Shown here: positions 23,728 to 32,368 of the stretch, piece after piece
Layout: each line of letters opens with the position of its first letter
Position numbering within the stretch: the first letter of the stretch is position 1
From: Sulfurovum sp.
GTDB lineage: Bacteria > Campylobacterota > Campylobacteria > Campylobacterales > Sulfurovaceae
Direction of reading: 5' to 3'
NCBI GenBank assembly: GCA_027081395.1
Contig: JALWKQ010000198.1
Span: 1-34,097, forward strand
Length of the DNA: 34,097 nt
Notes under the pieces: generated by a model
The model's input: only the letters and a program-made list of their open reading frames with translations
The model's database searches: none
Told to the model about the DNA's origin: nothing
Position numbers and translations under genes: made by a program

Positions 23728-25007
23728 TCCTGAAGCGTCTCATAGGCAGCTTTGATCGCATCATCGATCATCTCATCTGTGGTAGCCGTAGAGATAAAGC
23801 CTGTCTCGAAAGAGGAGCATGCCAGATAGACACCACGATCAAGCATCCCTTTGTGAAACTTGGCAAACATCTTCTGATCGTTTTCCATCGCATCGGCAAA
23901 GTTCTTGACCGGCTTGTCTGAGAAGAAGAAGCCAAACATACTGCCGCGTACATCAGTCACCATCGGCACACCGACCGCATCAGCCGCACTCTTGAATCCC
24001 TCTATGAGCCTTTTGGCTTTGTTGCCAAGATCGACATAGACAGAGGGGTTGGACTTGAGTTTGCGCAGGCTGGTCAGTCCCGCTGCCATCGCAACAGGGT
24101 TGCCGCTAAGCGTTCCTGCCTGATAGACAGGGCCTTCCGGAGAGAGGTGGGACATGATCTCACGGCTCGCACCAAACGCCCCTACAGGCATCCCCGCTCC
24201 GATCACTTTGCCCAGTGTCACCATATCGGGCTTGACAGCAGTGATACCCTGAGCACCTTTTAGCGAAGCTCTAAATCCGCTCATCACCTCATCGAAGATC
24301 AGCAAAGCGCCATTGGCATCACAGAGTTCTCTGAGCTCCTGCAGGAAGCTCTCCTCTGCGGGTACCAAGCCCATATTGCCTGCGATCGGCTCGATGATGA
24401 CACAGGCAACACCCTCTTTGGAGTCGGCAAAGCACTGTTTGACACTCTCTATATCGTTGTAGGTCGCAAGCAGTGTGTGCTTGGTAAGATCTGCGGGTAC
24501 TCCCGGGCTGCTTGGATTGCCAAATGTCGCCGCACCCGATCCTGCCTGCACCAGCAGAGAGTCGCTGTGTCCGTGGTAGCATCCGGTAAACTTGACGATA
24601 TCATCACGCCCGGTCACACCGCGCGCCAGACGGATCGCCGACATTACCGCCTCGGTACCGGAGCTGACGAATCGTACTTTGTCGATACTCTCGAAAAGAT
24701 CGACGATCTCTCTGGCAAGCTCGGTCTCGACAGTGGTCGGTGCACCAAAGCTCAATCCCCTTTTGGCTGCTTCGATGACTGCCGCTTCAATATCGCTGTC
24801 ACAGTGACCAAAAATCAGCGGCCCCCAGCTCTGCACAAAATCGATATAGCGGTTGCCGTCTATATCGTAGAGATATCCGCCCTTACCATGATCGATAAAA
24901 GGAGGTGTCCCCTCCACACCACTAAATGCCCGTACCGGAGAGTCCACACCTCCGGGGATGACCTCATAGGCTTCCTTGAATACCGCGATACTTTTGTCAT
25001 AACCCAT
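23715..25007 (-). CDS. hemL: Glutamate-1-semialdehyde 2,1-aminomutase
   Basis: HemL makes 5-aminolevulinate, the first dedicated tetrapyrrole precursor in the C5 pathway, using PLP. The 430-residue product has the full family pattern: [17 protein letters not shown] near the start, [47 protein letters not shown] and the PLP lysine in [18 protein letters not shown] at about residue 267, then [13 protein letters not shown]. The ATG at 25007 follows AAGGAT. The last codons and stop are built from the 7-bp repeat at 23703-23727. It is divergent from the TonB-like gene. Confidence 0.96.
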   Translation of the reverse strand: MGYDKSIAVFKEAYEVIPGGVDSPVRAFSGVEGTPPFIDHGKGGYLYDIDGNRYIDFVQSWGPLIFGHCDSDIEAAVIEAAKRGLSFGAPTTVETELAREIVDLFESIDKVRFVSSGTEAVMSAIRLARGVTGRDDIVKFTGCYHGHSDSLLVQAGSGAATFGNPSSPGVPADLTKHTLLATYNDIESVKQCFADSKEGVACVIIEPIAGNMGLVPAEESFLQELRELCDANGALLIFDEVMSGFRASLKGAQGITAVKPDMVTLGKVIGAGMPVGAFGASREIMSHLSPEGPVYQAGTLSGNPVAMAAGLTSLRKLKSNPSVYVDLGNKAKRLIEGFKSAADAVGVPMVTDVRGSMFGFFFSDKPVKNFADAMENDQKMFAKFHKGMLDRGVYLACSSFETGFISTATTDEMIDDAIKAAYETLQEIRN

Positions 25008-25025
25008 CTGTTAATCCTTGTAGAA

Positions 25026-25043
25026 TATAATGCAGAGATTATA
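25026..25043. promoter_or_regulatory. Back-to-back -10 boxes between hemL and the TonB-like gene
   Basis: TATAAT on the + strand lies at 25026-25031, and TATAAT on the minus strand at 25038-25043. They are only 6 bp apart in a 65-bp gap, so RNA polymerase bound at one would block the other. Confidence 0.4.
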
Positions 25044-25072
25044 CCCTAAGGCAGATAAGAGGAGAAAACAGC

Positions 25073-26020
25073 TTGAAGACTCACCGTACACTCATAGCTT
25101 TGATGCTATCTCTCTTGCTGCATCTGCTGATCTTTCTGCTCCTCTTTCTCACGCTCAAGGAGGTGATCATGCCTCCCCCGCCAAGCAGTGAAAAGAAGAT
25201 CACGCTTGATCTCAAACAGTTCACACCGCCACCCAGTGCCAAGCCGACCAAACCAAGTTTGCCTCCGCTACAAAAGCCGCTGCCAAAACCTGCAAAAGCA
25301 GTACCACCCCATAAGCTACCGACACCTCAACCTCTCGCCGCAACTGCTCCCCAAAAGATACAAAAAAAGCAGATCGATACCAAAAAACGTATCGTCGCCG
25401 AAAAAAGCGACCAAGAGAACAACGCAACCCGCCAAAGCAAAAAAAGAGTCACCAAAAGCACCCGGAAGACAAAAGCGAAAAAGAGAATCGTCAAAAAGAA
25501 GCATAAATCTCCATCTCTCAAAAGAGTGGTCAAAAAGCAATCCAAAAGAAAAATCTATAAAAAGAGACGAAAAGCATTGCCAAAAAGAAGCAAACTGGCA
25601 AACGCCCTGCTTGGTGCAGGTACCTCCGTCTATCCGACACGCAACAGAGCACCGTCAAGAGAGAGCAGCAAAGAGAGGATGATACGCAAACTCTACGGCA
25701 GAGAGTTTGACAGCTTTACCCCGGTACAAAAAAAGTTTATCCGTGACAAGCTTGGTGAGATCCACCGTATCACCCAAAACACCCTTACACGCAACGGCTA
25801 TCCAAGCGTCGCTGCACGTACTGGACAGCAGGGTGTCAATGTAGTGACCTTCTATCTACATCCCAACGGGGATATCAGCGGACTTCGGCTCAAGCGCCGC
25901 ATGGGCTACGCTGCACTCGACCAAAACACTCTGGAGGTGATCCGTACCGCCTACATGCATTATCCCCGCCCCAAAACCAAAACGAAGATCACGTTTTATG
26001 TCAACTATGAGCTATTTTAA
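25073..26020 (+). CDS. TonB-like energy transducer
   Basis: TonB-type proteins carry proton-motive energy from the inner membrane to outer-membrane transporters. The 315-residue product has one N-terminal membrane helix (TLIALMLSLLLHLLIFLLLFLTL) and a proline-rich stretch (about 40-90). A strongly basic Lys/Arg segment (about 115-185) follows, then a C-terminal TonB domain (about 225-315) with GVNVVTFYLHPNGDISGLRLKRRMGYAALDQNTLEVIRTAYMHYPRP. The start is TTG at 25073 after AAGAGGAG. No exbB/exbD or TonB-dependent receptor is in the window. The gene ends with a 4-nt tail-to-tail overlap with the histidine kinase gene. Confidence 0.82.
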   Translation: MKTHRTLIALMLSLLLHLLIFLLLFLTLKEVIMPPPPSSEKKITLDLKQFTPPPSAKPTKPSLPPLQKPLPKPAKAVPPHKLPTPQPLAATAPQKIQKKQIDTKKRIVAEKSDQENNATRQSKKRVTKSTRKTKAKKRIVKKKHKSPSLKRVVKKQSKRKIYKKRRKALPKRSKLANALLGAGTSVYPTRNRAPSRESSKERMIRKLYGREFDSFTPVQKKFIRDKLGEIHRITQNTLTRNGYPSVAARTGQQGVNVVTFYLHPNGDISGLRLKRRMGYAALDQNTLEVIRTAYMHYPRPKTKTKITFYVNYELF

Positions 26021-27990
26021 AGATGTGCTGAAATAACTTTTTTCAGCATTTCATTTTTGATAGGTTTCAATAAAATATCTGTTGCTCCTGCTTCCCTAAT
26101 TTTATGCACTATATCCACATCTGCTACACCGGTTAAACTATATATCGGGATATCTTTTCCTTTGGGAGTAGCTCTAATAAACTGTATTGCTTCACTTCCA
26201 TTCATCTCAGGCATCTGTTCATCCATAAATATAAGATCTATGGGGTATTTTTGGAAAATTTCTATTGCTTCTTCTCCATCTGAAGCCGTATATGGGAGTA
26301 CCTTATGTTTTTTCAAAACTTCCTGCATTAATTTACGATTGATAATATTATCATCTGCAATCAGCACATTTAGGATTCTTGGTTCTGCCTTTGCATCTAC
26401 ATTCTGAACTTCATGATCTTTTGTCTCTTTTGGGGATGTTCCAAGTTCAGCAATCGCATCAAACAGTTTATGTGGGAAGAGTGGGCGGTGTAACAATATA
26501 GCATCACCAAATAGATCATCCAAATCCATAAATATAGATGATTCTATGATAATGAGTTGCGATGCAAATCGTTTATAACATTCTTTAAAAGAGAATGTTT
26601 TATAATCTTTCTCAATACAAAGGATGATACTCTCGTTCTCTATCTTATCTATATCTTCTGGTGTAATTATCTTGAGCCCAATGTTAGATTGATCAAAATA
26701 TTTTTTGATATGCTTCATATAGTCAATATCTGTCTGTTCACCTTTGATACAATAGATACTTTTTTGAGAAGCTATAGCGATCTTCTCTCTATCTACAGAT
26801 GGGGGAGTACCCTCAATAGTTTGACAAGGTAAAATAAGTGAAAACGTACTACCGACACCTTCATGACTTGATACTTCCAATTTTGCACCCAATAGATCTG
26901 CCAGCTGTTTAGATATCGTCAAACCAAGCCCAGTACCGCCATATTTACTAGATGTTGACTTGGATGCCTGCTGAAATGGTTTAAATATCTGTTTTATAGC
27001 ATCTTCTGAAATACCTATACCGCTATCTACTACATCAATACGCAGTTGATCCGTTTGTTTATCATAGATAAAATTAAGGTTGATAGTCCCATTTTCCGGA
27101 GTAAACTTGAGAGCATTGCTGATAAAGTTATTTAGTATCTGTTTAACACGGTAAGGATCGGAGAGGATCATATATGGAATATTGATATCATAATAGATAG
27201 AAAAATCGATTTTCTTTTTTCTAGCCAAGTGATAAAATGTCATAGCAATATTTTCAAACTCTTCCATGGGAGAGAAGTAATATTTATCTACCTCCAGTTT
27301 ACCCGCCTCAATTTTTGTAAAATCCAAAACATCATTAATCAAAGCAGATATCATTTCAGAGCTTCTATGCGCTGCATAGATATACTCTTTGAGCTTTGGA
27401 TTATCTATCTCCTGTTCTAAAAGCTCCAAAAACCCCATTATCGCTCCTATAGGAGTACGTATATCATGGACAACAGAAGAAAAGAACTGATATGCTCTAT
27501 TGAGTTGCATCTCAAAATCCTCTGATGTTTTTCTTTGTATACATGCAAATTTTTGATTTAACATATCATAAGATTCTAGTTTGGGGGCATGTTTAAGAAG
27601 TATCTGCTCTATTTTCTCTATTTCATTTTTTACAAATATCTTTTTTGTACCCTCTACTTGATACAAAATCATACAACCTAGCAAGCAACTCTTCTCTTGA
27701 TCTCTATACATAGGAACAATCGCAATATTCTCTACTTTAAATTTAAAAGGATTATCTACAGTTTTGTTATATAAAAAACTGTTTGAGACATTATTTATAA
27801 TTAAAGGTTTATTATTGTCAAAAACTGTATGCAGGGCAGATTCTTTTATTGTCGTGTTATCAATTTCTGTCTGCTTGTTGGAATGATAATAAAATAATGC
27901 ATCATTAGCATGAAGACATATAACAATATCATCAGCACTACAACTGTTCTTTATCTGATTAATAACATCAAGATCAATTACAGTATCCAC
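26017..27990 (-). CDS. Hybrid sensor histidine kinase (GAF - HisKA - HATPase - degenerate receiver - receiver)
   Basis: The 657-residue cytoplasmic protein has no membrane segment. Residues about 1-140 look like a GAF domain. HisKA follows with the phosphoacceptor in FFSSVVHDIRTPIG (His about 175), then the ATPase boxes VKQILNNFISNALKFT (N), DSGIGIS (G1), IFKPFQQ (F) and GGTGLGLTIS (G2). Residues about 400-510 resemble a receiver that has lost its acidic residues. A complete receiver (LIADDN, phosphoacceptor Asp in LIFMDEQMPEMNG, and LLKPI) ends the protein. The start is GTG at 27990, 4 nt after the preceding gene, with AGGAT as ribosome site. It is AT-rich and is the last gene of the Roadblock-linked string; no DNA-binding response regulator is present. 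Confidence 0.88.
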   Translation of the reverse strand: MDTVIDLDVINQIKNSCSADDIVICLHANDALFYYHSNKQTEIDNTTIKESALHTVFDNNKPLIINNVSNSFLYNKTVDNPFKFKVENIAIVPMYRDQEKSCLLGCMILYQVEGTKKIFVKNEIEKIEQILLKHAPKLESYDMLNQKFACIQRKTSEDFEMQLNRAYQFFSSVVHDIRTPIGAIMGFLELLEQEIDNPKLKEYIYAAHRSSEMISALINDVLDFTKIEAGKLEVDKYYFSPMEEFENIAMTFYHLARKKKIDFSIYYDINIPYMILSDPYRVKQILNNFISNALKFTPENGTINLNFIYDKQTDQLRIDVVDSGIGISEDAIKQIFKPFQQASKSTSSKYGGTGLGLTISKQLADLLGAKLEVSSHEGVGSTFSLILPCQTIEGTPPSVDREKIAIASQKSIYCIKGEQTDIDYMKHIKKYFDQSNIGLKIITPEDIDKIENESIILCIEKDYKTFSFKECYKRFASQLIIIESSIFMDLDDLFGDAILLHRPLFPHKLFDAIAELGTSPKETKDHEVQNVDAKAEPRILNVLIADDNIINRKLMQEVLKKHKVLPYTASDGEEAIEIFQKYPIDLIFMDEQMPEMNGSEAIQFIRATPKGKDIPIYSLTGVADVDIVHKIREAGATDILLKPIKNEMLKKVISAHL

Positions 27991-27994
27991 TTAC

Positions 27995-28660
27995 TTATCC
28001 TATATGATTCAAAAATTCTTTTTCTACAATCTCTTTGGTCTCTTCATTGATCTTCATCATAGAACCAACAGGTAAATCTCTCGAACTAACGATAACTAAG
28101 ATACTCTCATCAGCTATCTCTCTACAATACATTTGGAATATATCATACACCTCTACAACAGTATGCCATCTGCCAATGAGATCTTCAATCTTTTTATTAT
28201 CACGAATAAAGTCAACCATTGCTGAAACCTGGGTTATTAGGTTTTCTGCCTCTATCTTACTCTCTTCTCGAATATAATTAAATAGATCATCATTTTTGAG
28301 CACAAAACATGCATAAACCTCTTTACGCAAACTCTTGCTGCACAACTCTTCAAAAGCGCTGTTTTTTTCGTCTGTGCTTTCATCCCTTTCCAAAGGTTGT
28401 TCGATCTCAACATCATTTTTTAATTTTTTCAATGATTCTTCAGAGATAGGCTCCTTCTTTTGAAGAGCTTTGAAAAAGAGTGCCAACGCCTTCTTGTGAA
28501 ACTTCATCAAATTTTCCTTTTTTGATTTTTTATGTTTTAACGTAAACAGTTGCTTTTCACTCCCATTCTCATCAAGAACAAAATGTGTTACTATTGTGTT
28601 TTTCTCTTTTTCTGTCCTTAAAAAATAGACCTTTCCTTCTACTGCAATACGATCTTCCAT
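27995..28660 (-). CDS. Unknown 221-aa protein, possible Roadblock/longin-like C-terminal domain
   Basis: The N-terminal about 60 residues look like a small beta-rich domain (RIAVEGKVYFLRTEKEKNTIVTHFVLDE). A charged linker follows (70-105). From about 110 the pattern of alternating helices and strands ends in ESILVIVSSRDLPVGSMMKINEETKEIVEKEF, loosely like the last strand and helix of Roadblock/LC7 domains. I do not recognise a family with certainty. The GGAGGT of its ribosome site lies in the end of the previous gene, 2 nt from its stop, and the kinase gene follows 4 nt after. The coupling suggests the three act together. Confidence 0.65.
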   Translation of the reverse strand: MEDRIAVEGKVYFLRTEKEKNTIVTHFVLDENGSEKQLFTLKHKKSKKENLMKFHKKALALFFKALQKKEPISEESLKKLKNDVEIEQPLERDESTDEKNSAFEELCSKSLRKEVYACFVLKNDDLFNYIREESKIEAENLITQVSAMVDFIRDNKKIEDLIGRWHTVVEVYDIFQMYCREIADESILVIVSSRDLPVGSMMKINEETKEIVEKEFLNHIG

Positions 28661-28662
28661 AG

Positions 28663-29013
28663 CTACTTACCTCCATCGAAGATACGTTGTTTGATCAATG
28701 CAATAATTTTTCCAAAACTTAGTGATTTTTCAGCAATAAGTACAAAACAGATATTTTCGTCTATTCTCCTCAACACCATATTATACTCAGTACTCTCAAG
28801 TACAGCTTGCTGAATCGTAGACTCAGTAAATAGCACAAACCCTTTTTGAAGGAGCTTTGTAAACTGCTCTTCATCCTTCTCATGTTTATAGACTTTTTTG
28901 ACATATTTGACATGCTCAATGTCCACTAGATAAATAGCACATATATCTTTAAGATCTGAAAATTTCTCACTGTAGTCAACTAGTCTAGCCTGCAAAATCT
29001 CTTTGATAATCAT
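28663..29013 (-). CDS. Unknown 116-aa protein, possible Roadblock-like fold
   Basis: This small soluble protein runs helix (IIKEILQARLVDYSEKFSD), strand (ICAIYLVDIEHVKYVKK), a longer mixed region, then strands YNMVLRRIDEN and ICFVLIAEKSLSFGKIIALIKQRIF. The ending, a strand with a short turn then a helix starting SFGKI, recalls Roadblock/LC7 proteins (typically LGLLR). The resemblance is by eye and weak. GGAGA lies 5 nt before the ATG. It is separated from the 65-aa gene upstream by about 120 bp containing a hairpin, and is coupled to the next gene. Confidence 0.65.
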   Translation of the reverse strand: MIIKEILQARLVDYSEKFSDLKDICAIYLVDIEHVKYVKKVYKHEKDEEQFTKLLQKGFVLFTESTIQQAVLESTEYNMVLRRIDENICFVLIAEKSLSFGKIIALIKQRIFDGGK

Positions 29014-29092
29014 GACTCTCCATTTCCAAAATATTTTTACTTTTTAAAATAAATAACATTTACTTCAAAAAATAAAAAAGCTTCACACGGGT

Positions 29093-29127
29093 AGCAGTAC
29101 ACCCCGTTGACGTACTGGGGTACCGCT
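29093..29127 (-). terminator. Hairpin within the Roadblock operon
   Basis: On the minus strand AGCGGTACCCC folds with GGGGTGTACTGCT (one G-T wobble, one bulged T) around a 12-nt loop. A TTTTTT run follows after about 13 nt. The spacing is long for a Rho-independent terminator, so it may only attenuate or define processed ends between the 65-aa gene and the 116-aa gene. Confidence 0.5.
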
Positions 29128-29134
29128 ATGTTGA

Positions 29135-29332
29135 CTAACTCATATTCCTGATTAGTCCATTGACAAACGAAAGAAGTTGTGGGGTTACCCCCTTTAAGTC
29201 TTCATTTGTTACATCAAGTTCAGCTAGAACGCTCATAAGCTTTTTATAAAACTCTGCAGGCTCTATCTCACCCTTTTTCATCTCATCTATATATGCAAGT
29301 AAATGCTCTTTTGCCACTTTGACATCTCCCAT
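29135..29332 (-). CDS. Small helical protein (65 aa), unknown
   Basis: The product is acidic and mostly helical: DVKVAKEHLLAYIDEMKKGEIEPAEFYKKLMSVLAELDVTNEDLKGVTPQLLSFVNGLIRNMS. AGAGGA lies upstream of the ATG. There is no cysteine pair, signal peptide or membrane segment. It lies 99 bp downstream of the Roadblock gene and on the same strand, so it is probably a small partner protein. I do not recognise it. Confidence 0.6.
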   Translation of the reverse strand: MGDVKVAKEHLLAYIDEMKKGEIEPAEFYKKLMSVLAELDVTNEDLKGVTPQLLSFVNGLIRNMS

Positions 29333-29431
29333 GGGTTACATCCTCTCAAATTAAAACTGTAAATAATAATCAAAAAGAAAAACTGATCTTTTTCAAGACA
29401 CCTCTAGTATGATTGAAATATTGATAGGAAG

Positions 29432-29806
29432 TTAAACTGCCTGAATCTCTTTTACAAATGTCTTCAGCGCAACGATAAGTCCACCCATCTTGTAACCTTT
29501 TGGAGCGATAGCAGCAAACGCAACATCTTCACCAAGATCTTTAATCGCGATCGAACCGTTATCCGCACTAATAATCATCTCACTTAACGTGCCTGTTCCT
29601 GTATTTTCAAGTGCACTATGCAATACTGAAAGGAGTGTTGCTGTATCTGCAGCAATAAGATCTGCATCTTTATCTGACTTAAAGTAGTTTGCCATCTCCA
29701 ATCCCTCTGCAGTTGCAATAATTGCACCATCTAGTCCCATTTTGTCTACAAAAGTTTGAAGCAACGCTTCACCTTCACTTGTTAATTTCCCGATATCCAA
29801 AGCCAT
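29432..29806 (-). CDS. Roadblock/LC7 domain protein
   Basis: The 124-residue protein is a single Roadblock/LC7 domain: an N-terminal helix, then LDGAIIATAEGLEMANYF, a central helix (LIAADTATLLSVLHSALENTG), GTLSEMIISADNGSIAIKDLGEDVAFAAIAP and GYKMGGLIVALKTFVKEIQ. Members of this family (MglB and relatives) regulate small Ras-like GTPases or act as dimerising scaffolds. No GTPase gene is near. The second of two adjacent ATGs (29806) is chosen because AGGAGG is 5 nt from it and only 2 nt from the first. An extended -10 on the minus strand at 29856-29864 makes this the first gene of the string ending in the histidine kinase. Confidence 0.85.
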   Translation of the reverse strand: MALDIGKLTSEGEALLQTFVDKMGLDGAIIATAEGLEMANYFKSDKDADLIAADTATLLSVLHSALENTGTGTLSEMIISADNGSIAIKDLGEDVAFAAIAPKGYKMGGLIVALKTFVKEIQAV

Positions 29807-29855
29807 CATAGCCTCCTATAATTAAAATCTTTCATTATATGAATAATGATTCAAG

Positions 29856-29864
29856 ATTATAACA
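29856..29864 (-). promoter_or_regulatory. Extended -10 promoter for the Roadblock operon
   Basis: On the minus strand TG (29863-29864), one base, then TATAAT (29856-29861). The predicted start near 29849 gives a leader of about 43 nt. It is the only good promoter seen upstream of the five-gene string. Confidence 0.55.
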
Positions 29865-30080
29865 GAAAAATGTCAAATTACAAATCTTCAGGCAGAAAAG
29901 GCTTAGCAGAATGGCTTGTTAGTTGTCATGAATATCTATGTGAAATATCAAAGTGATACATCATCTCTCATGATATGATCTAACGCATCATAAATATCAA
30001 CGATCATTTCTACTATAAATTTAAAGAGGACCATAGTCACACCTTTTATAATCTAATTTACAAAAGGTATCAAAAATATG
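29865..30080. other. Intergenic stretch with a possible tiny ORF
   Basis: About 215 bp of AT-rich DNA. On the minus strand 30034 down to 29948 encodes 28 residues (starting MVLFKFIVEMIVDIYDALDH) with AAAAGG about 7 nt before the ATG. It has no recognisable relative and could be chance. No clear terminator for the transpeptidase gene was found. Confidence 0.25.
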
Positions 30081-30785
30081 TTACCTAACTGTTAGTTTCT
30101 TAAACAGATTAAAGACTATCCCTTCCGGTCCTTGCACCAAAAGCGGATGCTTTTGTGCATCGAGCCAGCGGATGATTGCTTTGATCTGATCTTCATTCAT
30201 CACGGTGCAGCCGGCGGTGGGTATCTTCTTGATATGCAAAAAGATGCATGATCCTGCACCTGGAAGGGCACCCGGTTCGTCGATATGATTGTGGTTGACA
30301 ACGATGCCGTATTTGTAGTAGTCTTTGGGGAATTTCATATGCTCTTTGCTGTGGTAGTCAGGTGTGATCTTGGTAGAGTCGACGATCTTGTTGTAGTACT
30401 TGGAGTGGACATCATCGACACAGTGGTCGGTGGCTCTGTAGACTTCATAGGGATAGTCCACCACAAAAGGTGCATAGCCAAACGCCTGCTTGAGTGCGAA
30501 GATACCTGCAGGGGATCTACCATCACCCTCTTTTTTGATATATTTGGCATCTTGGGGGATCTCATGCAGTCCGATGCCCCAGCCAAGACCATTGCGTCCA
30601 AGCTTGATGGGTATCGCCTCACCTATTTTGTGCCAACCTTTGGCATCTCGCTCATAGCGTTGCAGGGTACCGCTGTTGTCATTCCACCCTTTGGTGGTGA
30701 CGACGATGAGCTGTCGGCTCTGCTGGAGAGCGCCCGACCAGAGTGCCACAGTTGCCAAAAACAGGATCGCTAAACTCTTTTTCAT
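30081..30785 (-). CDS. L,D-transpeptidase (YkuD domain) family protein
   Basis: The 234-residue precursor has a signal peptide (MKKSLAILFLATVALWSG). The YkuD core ends in GSCIFLHIKKIPTAGCTVM, with the catalytic histidine and cysteine in the family arrangement (H, then S/T-x-G-C). Such proteins make 3-3 cross-links in peptidoglycan or attach proteins to it; some in this branch act as carboxypeptidases. AGGAG precedes the ATG. It is divergent from the antiporter gene with only 17 bp between the two start codons, so their control sequences must overlap. Confidence 0.88.
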   Translation of the reverse strand: MKKSLAILFLATVALWSGALQQSRQLIVVTTKGWNDNSGTLQRYERDAKGWHKIGEAIPIKLGRNGLGWGIGLHEIPQDAKYIKKEGDGRSPAGIFALKQAFGYAPFVVDYPYEVYRATDHCVDDVHSKYYNKIVDSTKITPDYHSKEHMKFPKDYYKYGIVVNHNHIDEPGALPGAGSCIFLHIKKIPTAGCTVMNEDQIKAIIRWLDAQKHPLLVQGPEGIVFNLFKKLTVR

Positions 30786-30787
30786 TG

Positions 30788-30796
30788 TGCTATAAT
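30788..30796 (+). promoter_or_regulatory. Extended -10 placed for a leaderless nhaC-type transcript
   Basis: TGCTATAAT at 30788-30796 is a perfect extended -10. The ATG lies at 30803, 7 bp after its last base, where transcription should start. No Shine-Dalgarno sequence lies between. Its -35 region falls inside the divergent transpeptidase gene. Confidence 0.5.
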
Positions 30797-30802
30797 CTCC
30801 TC

Positions 30803-32200
30803 ATGGAATATGGAATCATCTCAATCATCATCCCCTTGCTGACAATCGCTCTTGCTATTATAACCAAAGATGTCATCGTCTCACTCATGGGCGGTATCTT
30901 TGCCGGTCTACTTGTGCTGCATGGCTATGATCCCCTGCAGGCTTTCAAAGGACTCTTTGACGGTATCATCACCCAGATAGGTGAAGGATGGATCGCCAAG
31001 ACACTGCTCTTTACCCTCTTTGTCGGGGCAATCATCAGACTGCTAAGCCTCAGCGGCGCAGTAGAGAGTTTCGTGGCCTATATCGACAAAAAGGCGGCAC
31101 GTATCGACTCGCCGCTTGGAGCACAGATGCTTGCCTATCTTATCGGTGTGGTGATCTTCATCGAATCCTCGATCACCTCACTCGTTGCCGGTACAGTTGC
31201 CAAGCCGCTTTGTGACCGCAACGATGTCAGCCGTGCCAAGCTCGCCTATATCTGTGACTCTACCTCCGCACCCATCTGCTCACTCATCCCTCTCAACGCT
31301 TGGGGTGCACTGCTGCTGGGACTGATCCTCTCAGCGGTAGAAGCCAATGTGATCAGCGGTGATCCAGTCAAACTCCTGATCGCCTCGATCCCCTACAACT
31401 TCTATGCGCTCTTTACACTGCTACTTGTTCTCATCGTCATCTGGCGCAAATGGGAGATAGGACCGATGCGTCACGCTGCACTCAACACTACATCCATGAC
31501 ATCTACGCCCCAAACGACTCCTAAAGAGAATATGCACACCCCTGCTCTCCTGCCCATGCTGCTGCCGATCGTCGTGATGGTGCTTGCTGTTCCTATAGGG
31601 CTCTACCTCACAGGAGACGGCGATATCTTCAAAGGATCAGGCTCCACCTCGGTCTACTATGCGACTATTGTGACGCTCTTTGTGATGTATGGATACTATC
31701 TTGCTACCGGACGGCTGACACACAAGCGTTTCTTCGATGGACTCTTTGGCGGTATGGGTGAGATGATCCCTATTGCAGCCATCCTGCTCTTTGCGATCTT
31801 TATCGGCAAAATCATCGGTGATCTCGGCACTGCCAAATACCTCGCCCATCTGCTCACAGGCAACATCTCTCCTGTGCTTATGCCTATGCTTATCTTCCTC
31901 GTCGCTGCGATCACCGCCTTCTCCACCGGGACAAGCTGGGGGACTTTCTCTATCATGATACCTATCGCCCTGGCACTGGCAGCCTCGATGGGGCTTGATA
32001 TCCCACTGGTCATCGCTGCAGTCATCAGCGGCGGAATATTTGGCGATCACGCCTCACCCATCTCCGACACCACCATCATCTCCTCCATGGCAGCAGGCTG
32101 CGACCACGTAGAGCATGTACGCACTCAGCTACCCTACGCACTGATTGGCGGAGCACTGGCGGCGCTGGCGTTTTTGGTGGCTGGGTATTTGAAGGTGTAA
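30803..32200 (+). CDS. NhaC-type Na+/H+ antiporter family protein
   Basis: The 465-residue protein has about eleven to twelve membrane helices and the NhaC-family pattern: GIISIIIPLLTIALAIITKDVIVSLMGGIFAGLL at the start, YLIGVVIFIESSITSLVAGTVAKPL, ICDSTSAPICSLIPLNAWGA, STGTSWGTFSIMIPIALAL and GGIFGDHASPISDTTIISSMAAGCDHVEHVRTQLPYAL. Most members exchange Na+ for H+, and some move malate or other anions. A role in sodium balance would suit a marine organism and fit with the sodium-driven symporter in this window. The ATG at 30803 is chosen because the protein then begins at the first helix. Confidence 0.87.
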   Translation: MEYGIISIIIPLLTIALAIITKDVIVSLMGGIFAGLLVLHGYDPLQAFKGLFDGIITQIGEGWIAKTLLFTLFVGAIIRLLSLSGAVESFVAYIDKKAARIDSPLGAQMLAYLIGVVIFIESSITSLVAGTVAKPLCDRNDVSRAKLAYICDSTSAPICSLIPLNAWGALLLGLILSAVEANVISGDPVKLLIASIPYNFYALFTLLLVLIVIWRKWEIGPMRHAALNTTSMTSTPQTTPKENMHTPALLPMLLPIVVMVLAVPIGLYLTGDGDIFKGSGSTSVYYATIVTLFVMYGYYLATGRLTHKRFFDGLFGGMGEMIPIAAILLFAIFIGKIIGDLGTAKYLAHLLTGNISPVLMPMLIFLVAAITAFSTGTSWGTFSIMIPIALALAASMGLDIPLVIAAVISGGIFGDHASPISDTTIISSMAAGCDHVEHVRTQLPYALIGGALAALAFLVAGYLKV

Positions 32201-32224
32201 TGACTAAAAAAGATATTAATTAAT

Positions 32225-32368
32225 ATGGATATTACAACTTTGGAGCAAAATAGTGATCAAGATCTATGAAAAAATGCCTTTGACCACTTTCCTGTTATTC
32301 AAGAGCTTGTCAATCAGGCGTTAAATACTCTCAATCTCAATTTAAAACTTACTTCGTATTGCTTCGGT
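32225..32368 (+). pseudogene. Possible gene remnant
   Basis: From an ATG at 32225 the frame reads MDITTLEQNSDQDL, meets TGA at 32267-32269, then continues open as KNAFDHFPVIQELVNQALN and further with protein-like composition towards the neighbouring gene. This looks like the 5' part of a broken gene, but no family is recognised and chance cannot be excluded. Confidence 0.25.

Noticed and set aside
29093-29127. CRISPR-like or mobile-element repeat
   Set aside because: It is a single hairpin with no second copy or spacers; a transcription-related structure is simpler.
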